Source: Methylobacterium sp. J-068
Lineage (GTDB): Bacteria > Pseudomonadota > Alphaproteobacteria > Rhizobiales > Beijerinckiaceae
Reading direction: 5' to 3'
Assembly: GCF_022829445.1 (NCBI RefSeq)
Contig: NZ_JAKSXY010000122.1
Span: 1-64,000, forward strand
Length of the DNA: 64,000 bases
Shown here: one piece after another, positions 62,536 through 64,000 of the stretch
Position numbering within the stretch: position 1 is the first letter of the stretch
Layout of the letters: each line of letters opens with the position of its first letter
The notes under the pieces: model-generated
Database searches by the model: none
What the model saw: only the letters and a program-made list of their open reading frames with translations
What the model was told of the DNA's origin: nothing
Program-made: the position numbers and the translations under genes

Positions 62536-64000
62536 ATGAGCGATACGAACAATCCGGGCGACAAGACGCAGGCGAGACCCCCTTCGAAGCCGCTGTCCTT
62601 GAAGCGCCCGATCGAGCAGGGAACGGTGCGTCAGAGCTTCTCCCATGGCCGCTCCAAGCAGGTCGTGGTCGAGACGGTGAAGCGCCGCGTCATCGGCGCG
62701 GCGCCGGCCGCACCCGCGCGCGAGACGACACCGGTCGCTCCCGCGACGCGCGTGGCACCGCCCCCGCCGCCCGCCGCGCCGCGCCAAGCTCAGCGTTCCG
62801 CCAACGGCGTCGTGCTGCGTACGCTCAGCGAGCAGGAGAGCAATGCCCGCGCGGCCGCGCTCGCCGACGCCAAGCGCCGCGAGGCCGAGGCCCAGAAGCG
62901 CGTGGAAGCCGAGGCCGCCGCCGAGCGCGAGCGCCTCGCCGCCGAGCAGCGCGAGCGTGAGGCCGTCGAGGCCAAGAAGCGCGAGGAGGACGCCCGCCGC
63001 CGCAAGGAGGAAGAGGATCGCCTCGCCGCCGAGGAGGCGCGCCGCGCGTCCGAGGCCGCGGCCCAGGAAGCCGCCAAGGCTGCCAGCGCCACCGAAGGCA
63101 CGCCGGCGCCCACGCCGACCGTGTCGAAGACCGCTCCGATGCCGGCAGCCCCGACCATCGTGCGCGCCGCCCCCCCGGCACCCGCCGCTGCGGCCCCGGT
63201 GGCCGAGCGTCCCGCTCCGGCCGCCCGTCCGGCGGCGCCTGCGCGTCCGGCCACCCCGGCGGCCCGTCCGCCGCTGACCGCTCGCCCGACCCCCGCCGAG
63301 CCGCGCAAGACCATCACGGCCGACGTGCGCAAGCCGCGCGACCTGAACTTCATGGCCCGGCCCGCTCCGGCGCCCGAGCCCGAGCCCACGGCACCGACGG
63401 CGGCCACTGCCGCGCGTCCCGCCGGTGGCGCGACGCCGGCCCGTACGGCCGGCCGGCCGCAGGCCGCCGAGGAGGAGAACGAGCAGAAGCGCGTGATCCG
63501 CCGCCCCGGCATGCCGCTGAAGATCATCACGCCGCCCAAGACCCCGAAGCAGCCGGGCGGCGACCGGAATCGCGGCCGTCTCACCATCGCCACCGCCACG
63601 TCGGGCGAGGACGAGCGCACGCGCTCCGTCGCCTCATTCCGCCGCCGACAGCAGCGCATGAGCGGCAACCGGCAGGTGGAGCAGAAGGAAAAGCTCTCCC
63701 GCGAGGTGACGATTCCCGAGACGATCACCATCCAGGAACTCGCCAACCGCATGTCGGAGCGGGCCGTGGACGTGATCCGCCTGCTGATGAAGCAGGGTCA
63801 GATCCACAAGATCACCGATGTGATCGATTCGGACTCCGCGCAGCTCATCGCCGAGGAACTCGGCCACACCGTGCGCCGCGTCGCGGAATCGGACGTGGAA
63901 GAGGGCCTGTTCAACGACGAGCCGGACCTGGAGGAGGATCTCGATCCGCGTCCCCCGGTCGTCACGATCATGGGCCACGTCGACCACGGCAAGACCTCGC
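62536..64000 (+). CDS. infB: Translation initiation factor IF-2, C-terminus outside window
   Basis: 488 codons visible from ATG 62536, open at the window end. The N-terminus starts with SDTNNPGDKTQ and SLKRPIEQGTVRQSFSHGRSKQVVVE, followed by a charged coiled coil (62860-63070, Glu/Arg/Ala), a long Ala/Pro-rich region, the IF2_N-type domain (ETITIQELANRMSERAVDVIRLLMKQG) and the start of the GTPase domain, G1 loop GHVDHGKT at the edge. GTPase that positions initiator tRNA. 73 bp after ylxR. Confidence 0.97.
   Translation, partial: MSDTNNPGDKTQARPPSKPLSLKRPIEQGTVRQSFSHGRSKQVVVETVKRRVIGAAPAAPARETTPVAPATRVAPPPPPAAPRQAQRSANGVVLRTLSEQESNARAAALADAKRREAEAQKRVEAEAAAERERLAAEQREREAVEAKKREEDARRRKEEEDRLAAEEARRASEAAAQEAAKAASATEGTPAPTPTVSKTAPMPAAPTIVRAAPPAPAAAAPVAERPAPAARPAAPARPATPAARPPLTARPTPAEPRKTITADVRKPRDLNFMARPAPAPEPEPTAPTAATAARPAGGATPARTAGRPQAAEEENEQKRVIRRPGMPLKIITPPKTPKQPGGDRNRGRLTIATATSGEDERTRSVASFRRRQQRMSGNRQVEQKEKLSREVTIPETITIQELANRMSERAVDVIRLLMKQGQIHKITDVIDSDSAQLIAEELGHTVRRVAESDVEEGLFNDEPDLEEDLDPRPPVVTIMGHVDHGKTS

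Overview
The window is GC-rich chromosomal DNA from an alphaproteobacterium, most likely a Methylobacterium/Methylorubrum-type member of the Hyphomicrobiales (Rhizobiales). This rests on the gene order ftsK-amtB-glnK-tesB-FAD monooxygenase, the atpHAGD-x-C operon, the moxR-DUF58-DUF4159 cluster, the rimP-nusA-ylxR-infB operon and an oxalate/formate-type antiporter; the genus is inference. I found no rRNA, tRNA or CRISPR array. Two genes are cut by the window: ftsK at the left edge (C-terminus missing) and infB at the right edge (only the N-terminal 488 codons present). Layout: 1-7.1 kb, cell division (ftsK), ammonium uptake and sensing (amtB-glnK, possible sigma-54 promoter), an acyl-CoA thioesterase and a UbiH-like monooxygenase. 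7.2-15.1 kb, pyrophosphatase, small membrane proteins, a GNAT acetyltransferase, a Cys-phosphatase, an OxlT-like MFS carrier, prephenate dehydratase, CMP-KDO synthetase and a membrane-anchored cytochrome c. 15.2-22.3 kb, a MazEF-type toxin-antitoxin pair, then two successive YejA-type peptide-binding proteins with one YejB permease, a GNAT protein and an epoxide-hydrolase-like enzyme; yejE and yejF are absent. 22.3-30 kb, a REP-like hairpin repeat and the moxR/DUF58/DUF4159/von Willebrand-like membrane cluster, interrupted by a hicAB toxin-antitoxin module. 30.3-38.5 kb, DUF1285, Nudix, DUF6111 and CCA-adding enzyme genes facing the F1-ATPase operon. 38.8-51.1 kb, housekeeping genes: a DsbA-like protein, an HCCA-isomerase-like protein, argG, nnrD, a histidine phosphatase, mtgA, ispA, leuB, a luciferase-like oxidoreductase and asd.
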